DNA from: Flavobacterium ustbae
GTDB taxonomy: Bacteria; Bacteroidota; Bacteroidia; Flavobacteriales; Flavobacteriaceae
Direction of reading: 5' to 3'
Length of the DNA: 64,000 nucleotides
NCBI RefSeq assembly: GCF_003946915.1
Contig: NZ_RPOC01000003.1
Coordinates: 310,001 to 374,000 of the forward strand
Under the pieces are notes generated by a model. That model was not told where the DNA came from. It was given only the letters and a program-made list of their open reading frames with translations, and made no database searches. Positions 8,562-19,284 of this stretch are shown here, in pieces. How positions within the stretch are numbered: position 1 is the first letter of the stretch; every line of letters begins with the position of its first letter. Both the position numbers and the translations under genes were made by a program.

Positions 8562-9881
8562 TTATAGATTGGGATTGTTCAATCTCGCGTCTGCTGGATA
8601 AATTATCGTGTAACGCGGATCATTTTGTATCAATGTATAATCGTTTCCATCTACAGTATGAACGATTTGTTTTTGAGTAGTTCTTCTTAAGTCAAACCAA
8701 CGATGTCCTTCTGCAGCAAATTCACGGCGTCTTTCGTCACCAATAAATGTTGCCAGATCAGTTGCATTCATTCCATTAACAGAAGTGGTAAGCTGTGCAA
8801 GACCAGAAGGATTGTATCGTTTTGAAATAAAATCTAATACAGTAGTTTTGGCATCGGCTACATTATTTAACTCCAATAACGTTTCTGCTTTTGTTAAATA
8901 TAATTCAGAAGTTCTAAAAGAACATTTTTGAGCATCTTCTCCACCTTTTTGGATTCTAAAACGGCTCCCGCTTGCTAAAAAGTAAAGCGAATGACGTAAA
9001 TCTGTCGTTTTGTTGTAGGTAGCAATTAAGTCTGGAGAAGCATATGATGTCGCTTTCAAACTGTTGATAAAGGTGTTTTCAAGCGCTAAGATAGATTCTA
9101 AGCCATCATATCGGTTAGCCAAAACTTTTGTTGCATTTAAATCAACTAAATCATTCTTGATTGCCAATGCTTTGTTTGCTGCGTCAAGAGATTTTTGCCA
9201 CTGTTTTTGGTACAAGTAAATACGGCTTTCTAAACTGTATAAAGAAGATTTTGAAAAACGGTAATTTAATCCTTTTGGCTGCGATACGACATTAAGCAAT
9301 TTTTCTGCTTCATTGGTGTCAGAAATAATTTGGTTGTAAATTACTTCTACAGTTTCAGGAATAAAAGCCTGTTCCAAATCGATCTCTAATGCCAATGGCA
9401 CTGCTTTGTCGCTTGCTGCAGTTGTGGCATTGTAAGGTTTTGCAAAAAGATTAACCAAATCAAAATAAGCCATAGCTCTTAAAGCGTAAGCTTCTCCAAT
9501 TAATTGATCTCTTTCTGCAGAAGTTTCGATTTTTTTAGAAGCTTCATTGATTAAAACATTCGTATAAAAAATGACATTATATAAATTCTTATATTGAAAA
9601 GAAGTTGTAATCTTGTCTGGATTAGAATCTTTCCAAGTATAGATGTCTTTGTAATAGATAAAGTCATCGCTAAATTCATTCATTGTAAGTCCGTCTGCAC
9701 GAACTTCAGTCAATGATTTATGTTGCGGATAAACGGAATATCCTGTTGTTAAAACGGCACGAAACTGTGGTAATGTTTCTGGAATTACTTTACCAATAGG
9801 CGTTACATCCAGATAATCATCGCAGCTGCTTACGGTTAGCGCTGCGATAAAAAACAATATATATTTTGAGTATTTTTTCAT
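8562..9881 (-). CDS. RagB/SusD-family nutrient-binding lipoprotein
   Basis: A 439-residue outer-membrane lipoprotein (lipobox ending VSSC, Cys20) that caps the SusC pore and delivers ligand. SusD features include the N-terminal DDYLDVTPIGKVIPETL, the central EAYALRAMAYFDLVNLFAKPY helix (about 130-150) and the C-terminal DERRREFAAEGHRWFDLRR (about 385-403). It is somewhat shorter than typical SusD proteins. It lies 12 bases after the SusC gene and is co-transcribed with it and the zinc protease, which suggests peptide or protein-derived substrates rather than glycans. Confidence 0.93.
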   Translation of the reverse strand: MKKYSKYILFFIAALTVSSCDDYLDVTPIGKVIPETLPQFRAVLTTGYSVYPQHKSLTEVRADGLTMNEFSDDFIYYKDIYTWKDSNPDKITTSFQYKNLYNVIFYTNVLINEASKKIETSAERDQLIGEAYALRAMAYFDLVNLFAKPYNATTAASDKAVPLALEIDLEQAFIPETVEVIYNQIISDTNEAEKLLNVVSQPKGLNYRFSKSSLYSLESRIYLYQKQWQKSLDAANKALAIKNDLVDLNATKVLANRYDGLESILALENTFINSLKATSYASPDLIATYNKTTDLRHSLYFLASGSRFRIQKGGEDAQKCSFRTSELYLTKAETLLELNNVADAKTTVLDFISKRYNPSGLAQLTTSVNGMNATDLATFIGDERRREFAAEGHRWFDLRRTTQKQIVHTVDGNDYTLIQNDPRYTIIYPADARLNNPNL

Positions 9882-9893
9882 CTTTTGATAGTA

Positions 9894-12800
9894 TTAAAAA
9901 GTAACATTACATCCTAGCGTAAATGATTTAGGAACTGGCTGAGAATAAATATTTCCGTAAGTTTCAGGATCAAAGTACCCTTTGAAATCTGAACTGATTA
10001 CAAATAAGTTTCTAGCTTCAACATTAAGTCTGATACTTGAAATGTTAATTTGATCTGTAAATGCCTTTGGGAATGTATAACCTAAACGCATGCTATTTAA
10101 TCTCATATAACTCATTTCATGAACCCATGTATCCAGATAGTTCATTGTTTTAATTTGATTTCCTCCCGAATACCACTGGTAAGCCATCCAAGAATCTCCT
10201 GTTCCAGAAGTCTGGCTTGTAATACCTGGCAGGTTTGAAGAGGTGTTAGTTGGTGACCACGCATTTAAAATTCTAGTCGAATAGTTAAATCCTCTGTCAA
10301 CTTCAGCTCCGTAATAAGGCGGTGTTTCTACCATAGTTTGGTTTAAAGTAAACGAAGCCACAACTGCTAAATCAAAGTTGCCTACTTTGAAAGTATTGGT
10401 AATACCTCCTGTAAATTTAGGATCTCTATCTCCTAAATAAGTAAATAAATCTCTAAATTCTGCCGCCGATAAGTTAGATTGAGAAAACTCTCCTGGGAAT
10501 ATGTCTGCTAAAACATCATACAATCCGAAGAAAGTCTGGCTGTTTACAGTTTCTCCTTTTTTGTTAACGAATAATGGATTTCCGTTTTCATCGATTCCGT
10601 TTGTTTTAAATCCGAAAATTGCATTTACAGGACGACCTTCTCTGCTTGGCATATAATCAGTATCTCGAACTTCTATACGATCAACATTGCTTTTGTTTTG
10701 TGCAAGGTTAAAATTGGTAGTCCATTTAAAATTTGGACGGTCAATATTTTTTGTTGCAATAGAAAGTTCAAAACCTTTATTGGTTACCTGAGCCCAGTTC
10801 ATGTTTGTAAATTCAAAACCATTTTCTACCGGTAATGCTCTATTGCCTAATAAATCGGTACTTTTTCTTCCATAAACATCAGCAATAATACTAATACGGT
10901 TATGAAACAATCCTAGGTCTGCACCAAAGTTCGTACTTGTAGTTTTTTCCCAACGTAATTTTTCGTTCGGAGGACTAACCACTACAATCGTCGGTTCTGT
11001 CTGTCCCGGAAGAATAGTTGTAGTTTTGTTTTCTCCTACAACAAATGGAGAAGTGTTTTTGTCGATATTTCCTTGTAAACCGTAAGAACCGCGTAATCTT
11101 AGGTTTGAGACAACATTGCTGTCTCTTAAGAAGTTTTCTTGAGAAACCAACCATGCACCAGAAGCCGACCAAAGCGGTAAATATTTGTATTTTGGATCTA
11201 CACCAAATAAATCTGAACCATCATAGCGTGCACTTCCGAAGACAGTATATTTTCTGTTGTAAGTATAAGATGCCGTTGCAAAGAAAGAAGCAAATGCACT
11301 TTCAGTTTGTACCTTTCGGTATGTTCTGTATTCTGGGTTGTTTGCCATGTCAGCATTTGGGAAAACAATTTGCTGCGTTGTCAATGTATTTTCATCAAAA
11401 CCGAATCCTTTTGTAAAAATAGAAGTTTGGTAATTTCTTCTTAATTCATTACCAACCATAACTTCAACCTCGTGTTTATCAGCAAAAACATTCGAATAAT
11501 TAAGGGTTGTCTTTAAATTGTATTGAAAAAAGTCGTTATTATTATTTTCAATTACACCACCATTTGGAAGGAAGTAATTGAAACTGCCATTAGAAAAATA
11601 ACGTGATGTTTCTCTATATCTTCTAGTGTAGTAACTATTTTGACCAGCAAATTTCTCAGAAGAATTATGGTCCAACTGAAGACCGAGCTGGCTACTTGCT
11701 TTTAAATGATCTGTAATTTTATACTCGGCATCTAAAATCGCTTTTATGGCTCTTGTTTTTAGATCGTAAGAAGTATTGGCTCTTTCTTCTAAAATATTAA
11801 ATGGAATGTAACGATCAGAATATCCAGTGATATCTTGGTCATATTTATAACTTCCGTCAGCATTATAAGGTGTCAGGTACGGATTTACGTTTCTGGTGTA
11901 ATTTGCAGGATTCGTATTTGTGCTAACATCTGTCACGTAAGAGTTTTTGATAGACTCTGAACCGAAAAGTCCAACGCCAACTTTAAATCGGTCTGATACT
12001 TCGTAGTTGTTTTTTAAAGTTAAATTGTAACGTTTGAAACCAGTTCCGATAGTAGTTCCCTGCTCATCATAAAAACCTGCAGAGAAATAGTAATCTGATT
12101 TTTCGCCACCACCAGACATACTTAAACCGTGCTGCGTATTGATTGCATTTTGGTAAATTAAGTTCCCCCAGTTAAAATTATTGTTTCTTAAAGTATTGAT
12201 AGCATTTTGTGTAGCCGGACTTAAAGAAGAGAATCCGCCAGTTCTGAAAGTGTTTAATTCATTAGCTCCATTCAAAATACGAGCGATCTCACCATTGGTA
12301 TCTCTGTAGGTCAAATCGGAACGACTCGCCAGACCCAGTTCAAAATCAACTTTTTGAGAAGCATTCATCAAATTCAATTTGTCGAAATCTGGTTTTAGAT
12401 TGATAAAAGTATTGGTGTTAACATTAATTGTCATTTTACCACTTTTTCCTTTTTTAGTCGTAATTACAATTACTCCGTTTGCAGCACGTGCTCCATAAAT
12501 AGAAGTTGCAGCAGCATCTTTTAAAATGGTAATATCTTTAATATCATCAGGATTTAAGCCAGCGATAGAATAATTTGCCAATAAATCGATATTGTCTTTA
12601 TCGTAGTTTTTAGGAACATCCTGGCTTTCTAATGGCAAACCGTCCAAAACCCAAAGAGGATCTTGTGAACCGTTAAGAGAAGCAGTTCCTCTAATTCTAA
12701 TTTTAGCTGGCGCTCCTGGTGCTCCAGATTCCGTAGTTACAACAACTCCCGCAACCTGTCCTAATAACATTTGATCGACACTTGCAACTCCTGCTTGTTG

Positions 12801-13235
12801 AATAGAAGCCATGTCTACTTTTGCAATTGCAGAGGTAAGCTTTCTTTTTTCTATTTTTTGGTAACCCGTTACTACAACTTCCTGAAGTTTTCCAACTTCA
12901 GATTTTAAACTGATTGTATATTCTTTTTGAGAAGAAGATAAATCTAAAGTATAGGATTTGTATCCCATAAATGTTATTCTTAAAGCAGTAACATTTTTAG
13001 GTACTTTTAATTGAAACTTACCATCAAAATCTGAAGTAGTTCCGATGCTTGAGCTTTGAATAATTCCAGCCATAGCTGTTTTATTAGAGATAGAATTGTT
13101 TTCTACGAAAATTGATGCTCCTGGAACTGGAGATTTGTCAGTTTCGTCTAAAACAATACCCGAAATAGTTCGAGATTCCTGCGAATATCCTGCGATGGCC
13201 AGGAATAGCAGTAAGGCTTGTAAAATTTTTGTCAT
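9894..13235 (-). CDS. SusC/RagA-family TonB-dependent outer-membrane transporter
   Basis: A 1113-residue TonB-dependent transporter. It has a signal peptide (about 1-18), a carboxypeptidase-regulatory-like domain (about 22-110, SGIVLDETDKSPVPGASIFV), a plug domain (about 120-260, with RIRGTASLNGSQDPLWVLDG and the ending ARAANGVIVITTKKG) and a long beta-barrel ending in an aromatic residue (CNVTF). It imports a substrate handed over by the neighbouring SusD. The carboxypeptidase-regulatory-like domain contains an unusual extra stretch (about residues 50-70). It sits 15 bases after the metzincin gene, forming a protease-SusC-SusD operon. Confidence 0.95.
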   Translation of the reverse strand: MTKILQALLLFLAIAGYSQESRTISGIVLDETDKSPVPGASIFVENNSISNKTAMAGIIQSSSIGTTSDFDGKFQLKVPKNVTALRITFMGYKSYTLDLSSSQKEYTISLKSEVGKLQEVVVTGYQKIEKRKLTSAIAKVDMASIQQAGVASVDQMLLGQVAGVVVTTESGAPGAPAKIRIRGTASLNGSQDPLWVLDGLPLESQDVPKNYDKDNIDLLANYSIAGLNPDDIKDITILKDAAATSIYGARAANGVIVITTKKGKSGKMTINVNTNTFINLKPDFDKLNLMNASQKVDFELGLASRSDLTYRDTNGEIARILNGANELNTFRTGGFSSLSPATQNAINTLRNNNFNWGNLIYQNAINTQHGLSMSGGGEKSDYYFSAGFYDEQGTTIGTGFKRYNLTLKNNYEVSDRFKVGVGLFGSESIKNSYVTDVSTNTNPANYTRNVNPYLTPYNADGSYKYDQDITGYSDRYIPFNILEERANTSYDLKTRAIKAILDAEYKITDHLKASSQLGLQLDHNSSEKFAGQNSYYTRRYRETSRYFSNGSFNYFLPNGGVIENNNNDFFQYNLKTTLNYSNVFADKHEVEVMVGNELRRNYQTSIFTKGFGFDENTLTTQQIVFPNADMANNPEYRTYRKVQTESAFASFFATASYTYNRKYTVFGSARYDGSDLFGVDPKYKYLPLWSASGAWLVSQENFLRDSNVVSNLRLRGSYGLQGNIDKNTSPFVVGENKTTTILPGQTEPTIVVVSPPNEKLRWEKTTSTNFGADLGLFHNRISIIADVYGRKSTDLLGNRALPVENGFEFTNMNWAQVTNKGFELSIATKNIDRPNFKWTTNFNLAQNKSNVDRIEVRDTDYMPSREGRPVNAIFGFKTNGIDENGNPLFVNKKGETVNSQTFFGLYDVLADIFPGEFSQSNLSAAEFRDLFTYLGDRDPKFTGGITNTFKVGNFDLAVVASFTLNQTMVETPPYYGAEVDRGFNYSTRILNAWSPTNTSSNLPGITSQTSGTGDSWMAYQWYSGGNQIKTMNYLDTWVHEMSYMRLNSMRLGYTFPKAFTDQINISSIRLNVEARNLFVISSDFKGYFDPETYGNIYSQPVPKSFTLGCNVTF

Positions 13236-13250
13236 GTTTTTGGTTGTGTA

Positions 13251-15848
13251 TTAAAAGGTTGTATTATTTAGAGCTTTTTCGATTCGTTGGATCAAATCGC
13301 GGTAATGGTTTTGGGTAGATTGATCCCCAGTACTTTTTTTGGTTTTTAATAATTGAAGGATTTTGTTGAGTTCTCCTTTTTTATCAGAAGTCACTTCGGT
13401 AACCCTTTTTAATGAAGATTGATTAATATTTCGTGCCATGTGAGCATTGTCTAAATAACTGCATAGATGCGGCATGTTTAAAGTCTGCTGAATTTCCAGC
13501 GTTTTTTTGCCATCTGTTTTTTCAAATAATTTGTTGGTTGAAACGATTAAAACATCTACATAATTTTTCTGTGTCATTCTTTCCAAAATGCTCAAAGATT
13601 TGTTTTGAATTGTTCCCGCAAAAACACTTTGATGCATTTTTTTAAATAAGTCATTTACGGTAAAAACAGGATCTTTGGATTTATTTCGCTGATACAATTC
13701 ATTTTCTGTCATTCGAAGCAAACGATCATCACTAAATAAATCATATAAAACATTGTACTGTAACTCTCTCGAAAGCGTATAAGGCGTATATTCGTAAGGC
13801 CCAAGAGGAGAATCTTTCAACGGATTGGTTTTGTCTAAAATGTCATTAAAAAATAACCAATGAGGTATTGTGGTAACATTTTTAGTTAAATAATCTGTGG
13901 CTCTTTTTTGCATTGCTGCAGGAACTGGAACATAACTTTGTTTATTGTCACCATGAACAGTAGTGTTCAAGTAAATACCGCCGATATTGTTCATTACGTG
14001 GCGATTGTACATCTGCCATTGCCCAATAGCTCCGATGTATAGTTTTCCGGTTTCATAATACGACTGATCTTTATCGTAAGTCCAGTTTAAGATATTATCG
14101 ACAACGCGTTTAAGATTTTTTAAACCGTATTCGCTTGCTTTTACGGCATCGTTTCCTAAATCTTCTGATTGTGAACGCGGATCAACAATATTTTCCTGCT
14201 GCTGGCCATAGAAATAAATGGGGTCATTTTGATGTTTTGTAATTAAGGCGTTTAGTTTTGCTGTCTCGTTTTCGTTAGGCGAATACCATCTGTAACCCCA
14301 TTCAATAGCATATTTATCATATTCTCCAATTTTTGGAGTAATGACCGTTACACTGTCTTCTGGCTGAGCTACATAATTGTAGCGTGCGTAATCCATAATA
14401 GATGGAGCAGTTCCGCCCATTTTTGCTGTAAATTCTTTAGAACGCAAAGATTCTACATCATAAGCAAAAGAAGAACCCATATTATGTTTCAGACCAAAAG
14501 TATGGCCCACTTCGTGAGAAGAAACAAAACGAATTGCCTCTCCCATATGTTCGTCACTAAATTTATTTCCTCTAGCTTTCGGATCGATTGGTCCAGTCTG
14601 AATACGCATCCAACTTTGAAGCGAAGTCATAACATTATGCCACCAGATAATATCAGATTCGATAATTTCACCGCTTCTCGGGTCAACCACAGAAGGCCCC
14701 ATCGCGTTTGATTTTGGAGACGCGGCATACGTAATTACAGAATAGCGTACATCGTCAATATCAAAATCCAAATCTTGTTCAGTAGGTTCTTTTGCAATTA
14801 TGGCATTTTTAAATCCTGCCTTTTCAAAAGCTGCCTGCCAATCGTATACGCCATCAATAATATACTTTCTCCATTGTTTTGGAGTAGACGGGTCGATGTA
14901 ATAAACGATTGGTTTTTTCGGCTCTACTAATTCGCCTTTTAAATAACGCTCTTCGTCTTCCTTTTTAGGTTCTAAACGCCAGCGTGTTATTAATTCTTTT
15001 TCTAGCATTGCCTGTTGAGAGTCGGCAAAATACCAGTGTTTTTCTGTGAAGAAACCAATTCTGTTGTCAGAAAAACGAGGTTTCATTGGAATTTTATCCA
15101 ATAAAATAATGTTGCTTGTAACTCCAAGAGTTACAGACAATGCAGGACCGCCTTCGCTAACAGAAGTAGTCAATTGCGATTTTACAATAATATTTTTTGG
15201 AAAAGATTTTAAACTTTCAATATAAGAAAGCTCAGATTTTACAGAACCGCCAAAACCAATGTTGCTCAAAACATCATTGAAGCTTTTTTGTTTTCCGTCA
15301 AAAATCTTATTTACTTTAATTACAACAGCTGTCGAATCATTATTTTTTGTTTCAATATCAAAAACTTCAATAATAGATTCTGCAAAATTATTTTGAACCG
15401 ATTGTGTAATGGCATCTTCTTTTGGCGAAGAAACTTTTGGCACATACGATTTTACCCAAACTTTCTTTGCAATGGTATCTTTATAAAAACTGATAATCTT
15501 GTTTTCATAATTCATTCCTTTGTTTAAACCGGCTTCGTTTACCTGAAAAGGAACTTGAGATAATTTGTTTACAACTAAAAATTCTCTTTGGAATAAACTG
15601 TCTTGAATTTCGAAATAAACGTCGGTTTTAACCTGAATAATATTGAAAAGTCCTTTTTTAACAACGCCTTTTTTTACAAGGTCTCCGTATTTTTTACCTT
15701 TTTTAGAATCGGTAGAATCTTTTTTAATTTCAGTTGTATCTTCTTTTTTGTTCTTCTTTTTCTTTTGAGATTGAACAGTAAGCGGTGATAATAATAATAA
15801 AAGTATGCAAATTGTTACCAAATTATGCAGGAATGATTTTTCCTTCAT
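13251..15848 (-). CDS. secreted zinc metalloprotease (metzincin motif, DUF5117/DUF5118 type)
   Basis: An 865-residue exported protein (signal peptide about 1-28, then a lysine-rich stretch). The zinc site is a full metzincin motif His445-Glu446-x-x-His449-x-x-Gly452-x-x-His455, with a downstream Met-turn-like SIMDYARY. The N-terminal part and length match the Bacteroidota zinc-dependent metalloproteases with DUF5117/DUF5118 and DUF4953 regions. It probably degrades protein outside the cell or in the periplasm so that the co-transcribed SusC/SusD pair can import the products. The sensor kinase lies 86 bases upstream on the same strand. Confidence 0.9.
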   Translation of the reverse strand: MKEKSFLHNLVTICILLLLLSPLTVQSQKKKKNKKEDTTEIKKDSTDSKKGKKYGDLVKKGVVKKGLFNIIQVKTDVYFEIQDSLFQREFLVVNKLSQVPFQVNEAGLNKGMNYENKIISFYKDTIAKKVWVKSYVPKVSSPKEDAITQSVQNNFAESIIEVFDIETKNNDSTAVVIKVNKIFDGKQKSFNDVLSNIGFGGSVKSELSYIESLKSFPKNIIVKSQLTTSVSEGGPALSVTLGVTSNIILLDKIPMKPRFSDNRIGFFTEKHWYFADSQQAMLEKELITRWRLEPKKEDEERYLKGELVEPKKPIVYYIDPSTPKQWRKYIIDGVYDWQAAFEKAGFKNAIIAKEPTEQDLDFDIDDVRYSVITYAASPKSNAMGPSVVDPRSGEIIESDIIWWHNVMTSLQSWMRIQTGPIDPKARGNKFSDEHMGEAIRFVSSHEVGHTFGLKHNMGSSFAYDVESLRSKEFTAKMGGTAPSIMDYARYNYVAQPEDSVTVITPKIGEYDKYAIEWGYRWYSPNENETAKLNALITKHQNDPIYFYGQQQENIVDPRSQSEDLGNDAVKASEYGLKNLKRVVDNILNWTYDKDQSYYETGKLYIGAIGQWQMYNRHVMNNIGGIYLNTTVHGDNKQSYVPVPAAMQKRATDYLTKNVTTIPHWLFFNDILDKTNPLKDSPLGPYEYTPYTLSRELQYNVLYDLFSDDRLLRMTENELYQRNKSKDPVFTVNDLFKKMHQSVFAGTIQNKSLSILERMTQKNYVDVLIVSTNKLFEKTDGKKTLEIQQTLNMPHLCSYLDNAHMARNINQSSLKRVTEVTSDKKGELNKILQLLKTKKSTGDQSTQNHYRDLIQRIEKALNNTTF

Positions 15849-15934
15849 CAGATGTTAAGTTTAGGTTAATTTTCGATCCGAAACTATTTTATTTTAGTTA
15901 AGGAAAAAAACAAAAAGGAGTGAGTGGCTTTTTT

Positions 15935-17506
15935 TTAGGAGTGAATGTTTATTAATGGAAGAATACAAACAAAATAGCCATCTTTTTCTGATGTCTTAAA
16001 ATCGTTTTTCGAATAATAGTTGTAAATACTCTTTAGGTAGTTTAACCCAAATTTAGTACTCGGTTCTGCAGCCAATTTCTTCTGAAGATTGTTGCTGATG
16101 ATTACCTGGTTTTCTTGAATCAGGATTTTTGTAGTTAAGGGACTTTCCTGAGTGGCAGTATTATGCTTAATAGCATTTTCTACCGCAATCTGAAAAGATA
16201 GATAGGGGATGTGTTTGTTTAAAGCAGTTTCGTTTTCGATTTCTATAGAAAAGAATAGTTCGTCTTTAAAACGAGTCTGCTGTAAAAAGATGTATTTTTC
16301 GATAAATAAAAGTTCGTCCTTCAAAGGAACAATGTTCTTTTCTGGTGGATCAATTAAATAACGATAAATGCGAGATAAATTCAATGTAAATTTCTGCGCC
16401 ACTTTAATATCGCTTCCGATAAGCATATAAAGCGAGTTGAGCGAATTAAACAAAAAGTGCGGGTTAATTTGTTCTTTTAATTGTTGCAGCTGGATTAGTG
16501 CTTTCTCTTTGATGATTTTTTCGTTTTCGACTAAGAGTTTGTTTTTCTCTTGTATCACAATTCCTTTTTCTCGGTATGCGCGTCTATTAGCGTATGAGAA
16601 AAGATAGAAAATCAATAACAACATTATAGTCGTAATCGAATACGTTAAAGTTGAATACTTTTTAATAACCGCGACGTTTTCGTCTACAAAGATTTTCGGA
16701 AAATTAACGCAGATAAACCAGTTCGAATTTTTAACATCTAGTTTTTGAGTATAACGTATAACATCCAGTTTCAAAAACTCAGACATTGTAACTCTTTTTA
16801 CAAAATCTTCTTTTTCGCTAAAAATAGTGTCAGAAGGATTGAACGAAGAAATTTTAAAGATGTTTTTTCCAATAAAAGCAACTTCTGGATGGTAGACACA
16901 AGTTCCTTTTTTGTCAAAAACAAAAGCATAGTTAGAAGCCGTTTTGTCTGTTTTAGAAAAATAAGTATGCAGTAATCCTAAATTAATGTCGTAACCATAT
17001 TTGACAACAGTATTGTCATCTGAAATTAGTTTGAAGTAAATGCGCCAAACCAATTCTTTTCCATGACGAACAACAGTACTTATATGTTGTGCTTTTTTAT
17101 TTTGCTGCAAAAAAGTTTTTATATCATTTTTGGTCGCGCTAGAAATTGTTTTGCTTCCGTACTGAATAGGATTTTCATTAATCTGAAACCAAGTATTCTC
17201 GACCAATCTGCTGTTGTCTTGCAACTGAGACATAAGTTGCAGATTATTATCAAGATTATTAGAGTTGCTTATTTTTAGAACATGCGCTATCTTTTTTTCC
17301 TGCTCCAGAAATTTTGAAAATTCCTGAGACATGAATTCCTGTTTTTTAACCAAAGTACGCAGCGATGCATCTTCATTCGCTTTTTCGGTTAGATCAGTAA
17401 TCAGATTACTTAAAATATAAACAGATAAAACGGTAATCAGAATCGAAACAATAACGTATATTAAGAACGCGCGTCGAGAAGTAATATTTTTTATTCTAAA
17501 TTTCAA
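15935..17506 (-). CDS. LytS-type sensor histidine kinase
   Basis: A 523-residue inner-membrane kinase. Two membrane helices (about 12-34 and 285-307) frame a periplasmic sensor of about 250 residues with cache-like features (YAFVFDKKGTCVYHPE). The cytoplasmic part has the His_kinase motif QINPHFLFNSLNSLY with phospho-acceptor His350, then a compact ATPase domain with N-box FQIAVENAIKHN and a short C-terminus. It should phosphorylate the LytTR regulator at 7653-8417. It starts 16 bases after the ABC exporter gene. Confidence 0.92.
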   Translation of the reverse strand: MKFRIKNITSRRAFLIYVIVSILITVLSVYILSNLITDLTEKANEDASLRTLVKKQEFMSQEFSKFLEQEKKIAHVLKISNSNNLDNNLQLMSQLQDNSRLVENTWFQINENPIQYGSKTISSATKNDIKTFLQQNKKAQHISTVVRHGKELVWRIYFKLISDDNTVVKYGYDINLGLLHTYFSKTDKTASNYAFVFDKKGTCVYHPEVAFIGKNIFKISSFNPSDTIFSEKEDFVKRVTMSEFLKLDVIRYTQKLDVKNSNWFICVNFPKIFVDENVAVIKKYSTLTYSITTIMLLLIFYLFSYANRRAYREKGIVIQEKNKLLVENEKIIKEKALIQLQQLKEQINPHFLFNSLNSLYMLIGSDIKVAQKFTLNLSRIYRYLIDPPEKNIVPLKDELLFIEKYIFLQQTRFKDELFFSIEIENETALNKHIPYLSFQIAVENAIKHNTATQESPLTTKILIQENQVIISNNLQKKLAAEPSTKFGLNYLKSIYNYYSKNDFKTSEKDGYFVCILPLINIHS

Positions 17507-17522
17507 AAAGTATCGTCATGAC

Positions 17523-19277
17523 TTAATTTGCTACGGCAAATTGCGAGTCATATAAATTTTTATAGTACCCATCAGTTTTTTGCAATAATTCCTGATGCGT
17601 TCCTTGTTCAACAATCAATCCCTTATCCATCACCACAATTTGATCTGCATTTACAATTGTTGCTAATCTGTGCGCAATAATAATCGAAGTTCTTCCTTTT
17701 GTAATCGTTTCTGTCGCACGCTGAATCATTTCTTCAGAATACGTATCGATAGAAGAAGTCGCTTCGTCCAAAATCAAAATACTTGGATTACTAACATATG
17801 ATCGTAAAAAAGCGATCAATTGGCGCTGTCCAGACGAAAGCATAACACCGCGCTCTTTTACATCAAAATCATAATTATCTGGCAGATTCATAATAAAATC
17901 ATGAACACCAATTTTCTTCGCCGCATCAATTACTTTGTCTCTTGTTATTTCTGGATTGTGCAAAGTGATATTATTATAAATCGTGTCGGCAAACAAAAAT
18001 ACATCCTGCAAAACGACAGCAATTTGTTTTCTTAACGAAGCCAAAGTGTAGTTTTCGATATTTTCACCGTCAATGCAGATTGTCCCACTATTAATTTCGT
18101 AAAAACGATTCAGTAAATTAATAATAGTAGATTTTCCAGCACCTGTAGAACCCACAATAGCAACAGTCTGTCCAGCCGAAACCGATAAATCGATTCCCTT
18201 AATAACTTCTTCTTCTGGAATATAGCTGAAACGAACGTCTTTGAAATCAATTTTTCCGTTAAAAACGGGAGCCTCAATTGTTCCGGTATCTTGAATGTGA
18301 TCTTGCGTGTCGATAATGTCAAAAACACGATTGGCAGCAATCATTCCTAATTGCATCTCGTTAAATTTATCTGCAATTTGTCTCAACGGATTAAACAGCA
18401 TTCCGATAAACATCGTGTATGAAAATAAATCTCCAAAAGTCGTAAAATGATCGCCGTTTAATATTCGGAACCCACCATAAACGACAACCAATCCTAAAGT
18501 AATAGACGAAATAATATCGGCAATTGGGAAGAAGATCGAGTTGTACAAAATCGTCTTAATCCAAGCGACTCTGTGTTTGTTATTGATTTCTTTAAAGTTT
18601 TCGGCTTCAATTTTTTCTCGGTTAAAAAGCTGTACGATTTTCATTCCCGTAACACGTTCTTGTACAAACGAGTTCATGTTGGCAATCTGCGTTCTTACTT
18701 CTTCAAAAGCGACCTGCATTTTACGCTGAAAAATTCTGGTAATATAAACCAGAATCGGCATTGCAACTATGACAATCCAAGTCAGTTTCCAGTTCATGTA
18801 AAACATAAAAATCAAGACCACAACCATTTTCATCAAATCGCTTATAATCATAAACAAACCTTGACTGAAAATTCTAGCAATCGATTCAATATCCGAAACA
18901 GCACGTGTCACCAATTGACCAACTGGAACGAGATCAAAATATTTCATTCTGAAACTCAAAATGTGCTTAAAAAGTTTCGTTCTAATATCTTTTACAATAT
19001 CCTGACCAAGCCAGTTTGCCCAGTAAACAAAGTAAAACTGAGAAAAAACCTCCATCAGCAAAACTACTCCCATTAAAATTATGTACATCAGTAAACCCAT
19101 TTTATCATGAGTCTTAATGTAACCATCTACCGTTTCTTTTAGTAAATAAGGACGAAGAGCGGCAAAAATAGACAGCGAAATGGCAAATAGGATTACGCCA
19201 TAATAACGCCATTTATAAGGGCGCGTATATTTTAATATTCGTTTGAATAATCCAGTATCGAATGCTTTTGCTTTCAT
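17523..19277 (-). CDS. ABC exporter, fused permease and ATPase (MsbA-like)
   Basis: A 584-residue half-transporter that works as a homodimer in the inner membrane. Six membrane helices lie in about residues 1-320. The ATPase domain has Walker A GSTGAGKST (about 372-380), signature MLSSGQRQL (near 478, with Ser in place of the first Gly of the usual LSGGQ), Walker B ILILDEAT (near 500) and a switch His in IIIAHR. The family exports lipids, drugs or peptides; its place after truA fits the conserved flavobacterial housekeeping setting, so lipid export is a reasonable guess. The sensor kinase follows 16 bases downstream. Confidence 0.93.
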   Translation of the reverse strand: MKAKAFDTGLFKRILKYTRPYKWRYYGVILFAISLSIFAALRPYLLKETVDGYIKTHDKMGLLMYIILMGVVLLMEVFSQFYFVYWANWLGQDIVKDIRTKLFKHILSFRMKYFDLVPVGQLVTRAVSDIESIARIFSQGLFMIISDLMKMVVVLIFMFYMNWKLTWIVIVAMPILVYITRIFQRKMQVAFEEVRTQIANMNSFVQERVTGMKIVQLFNREKIEAENFKEINNKHRVAWIKTILYNSIFFPIADIISSITLGLVVVYGGFRILNGDHFTTFGDLFSYTMFIGMLFNPLRQIADKFNEMQLGMIAANRVFDIIDTQDHIQDTGTIEAPVFNGKIDFKDVRFSYIPEEEVIKGIDLSVSAGQTVAIVGSTGAGKSTIINLLNRFYEINSGTICIDGENIENYTLASLRKQIAVVLQDVFLFADTIYNNITLHNPEITRDKVIDAAKKIGVHDFIMNLPDNYDFDVKERGVMLSSGQRQLIAFLRSYVSNPSILILDEATSSIDTYSEEMIQRATETITKGRTSIIIAHRLATIVNADQIVVMDKGLIVEQGTHQELLQKTDGYYKNLYDSQFAVAN

Positions 19278-19284
19278 TTATTTT

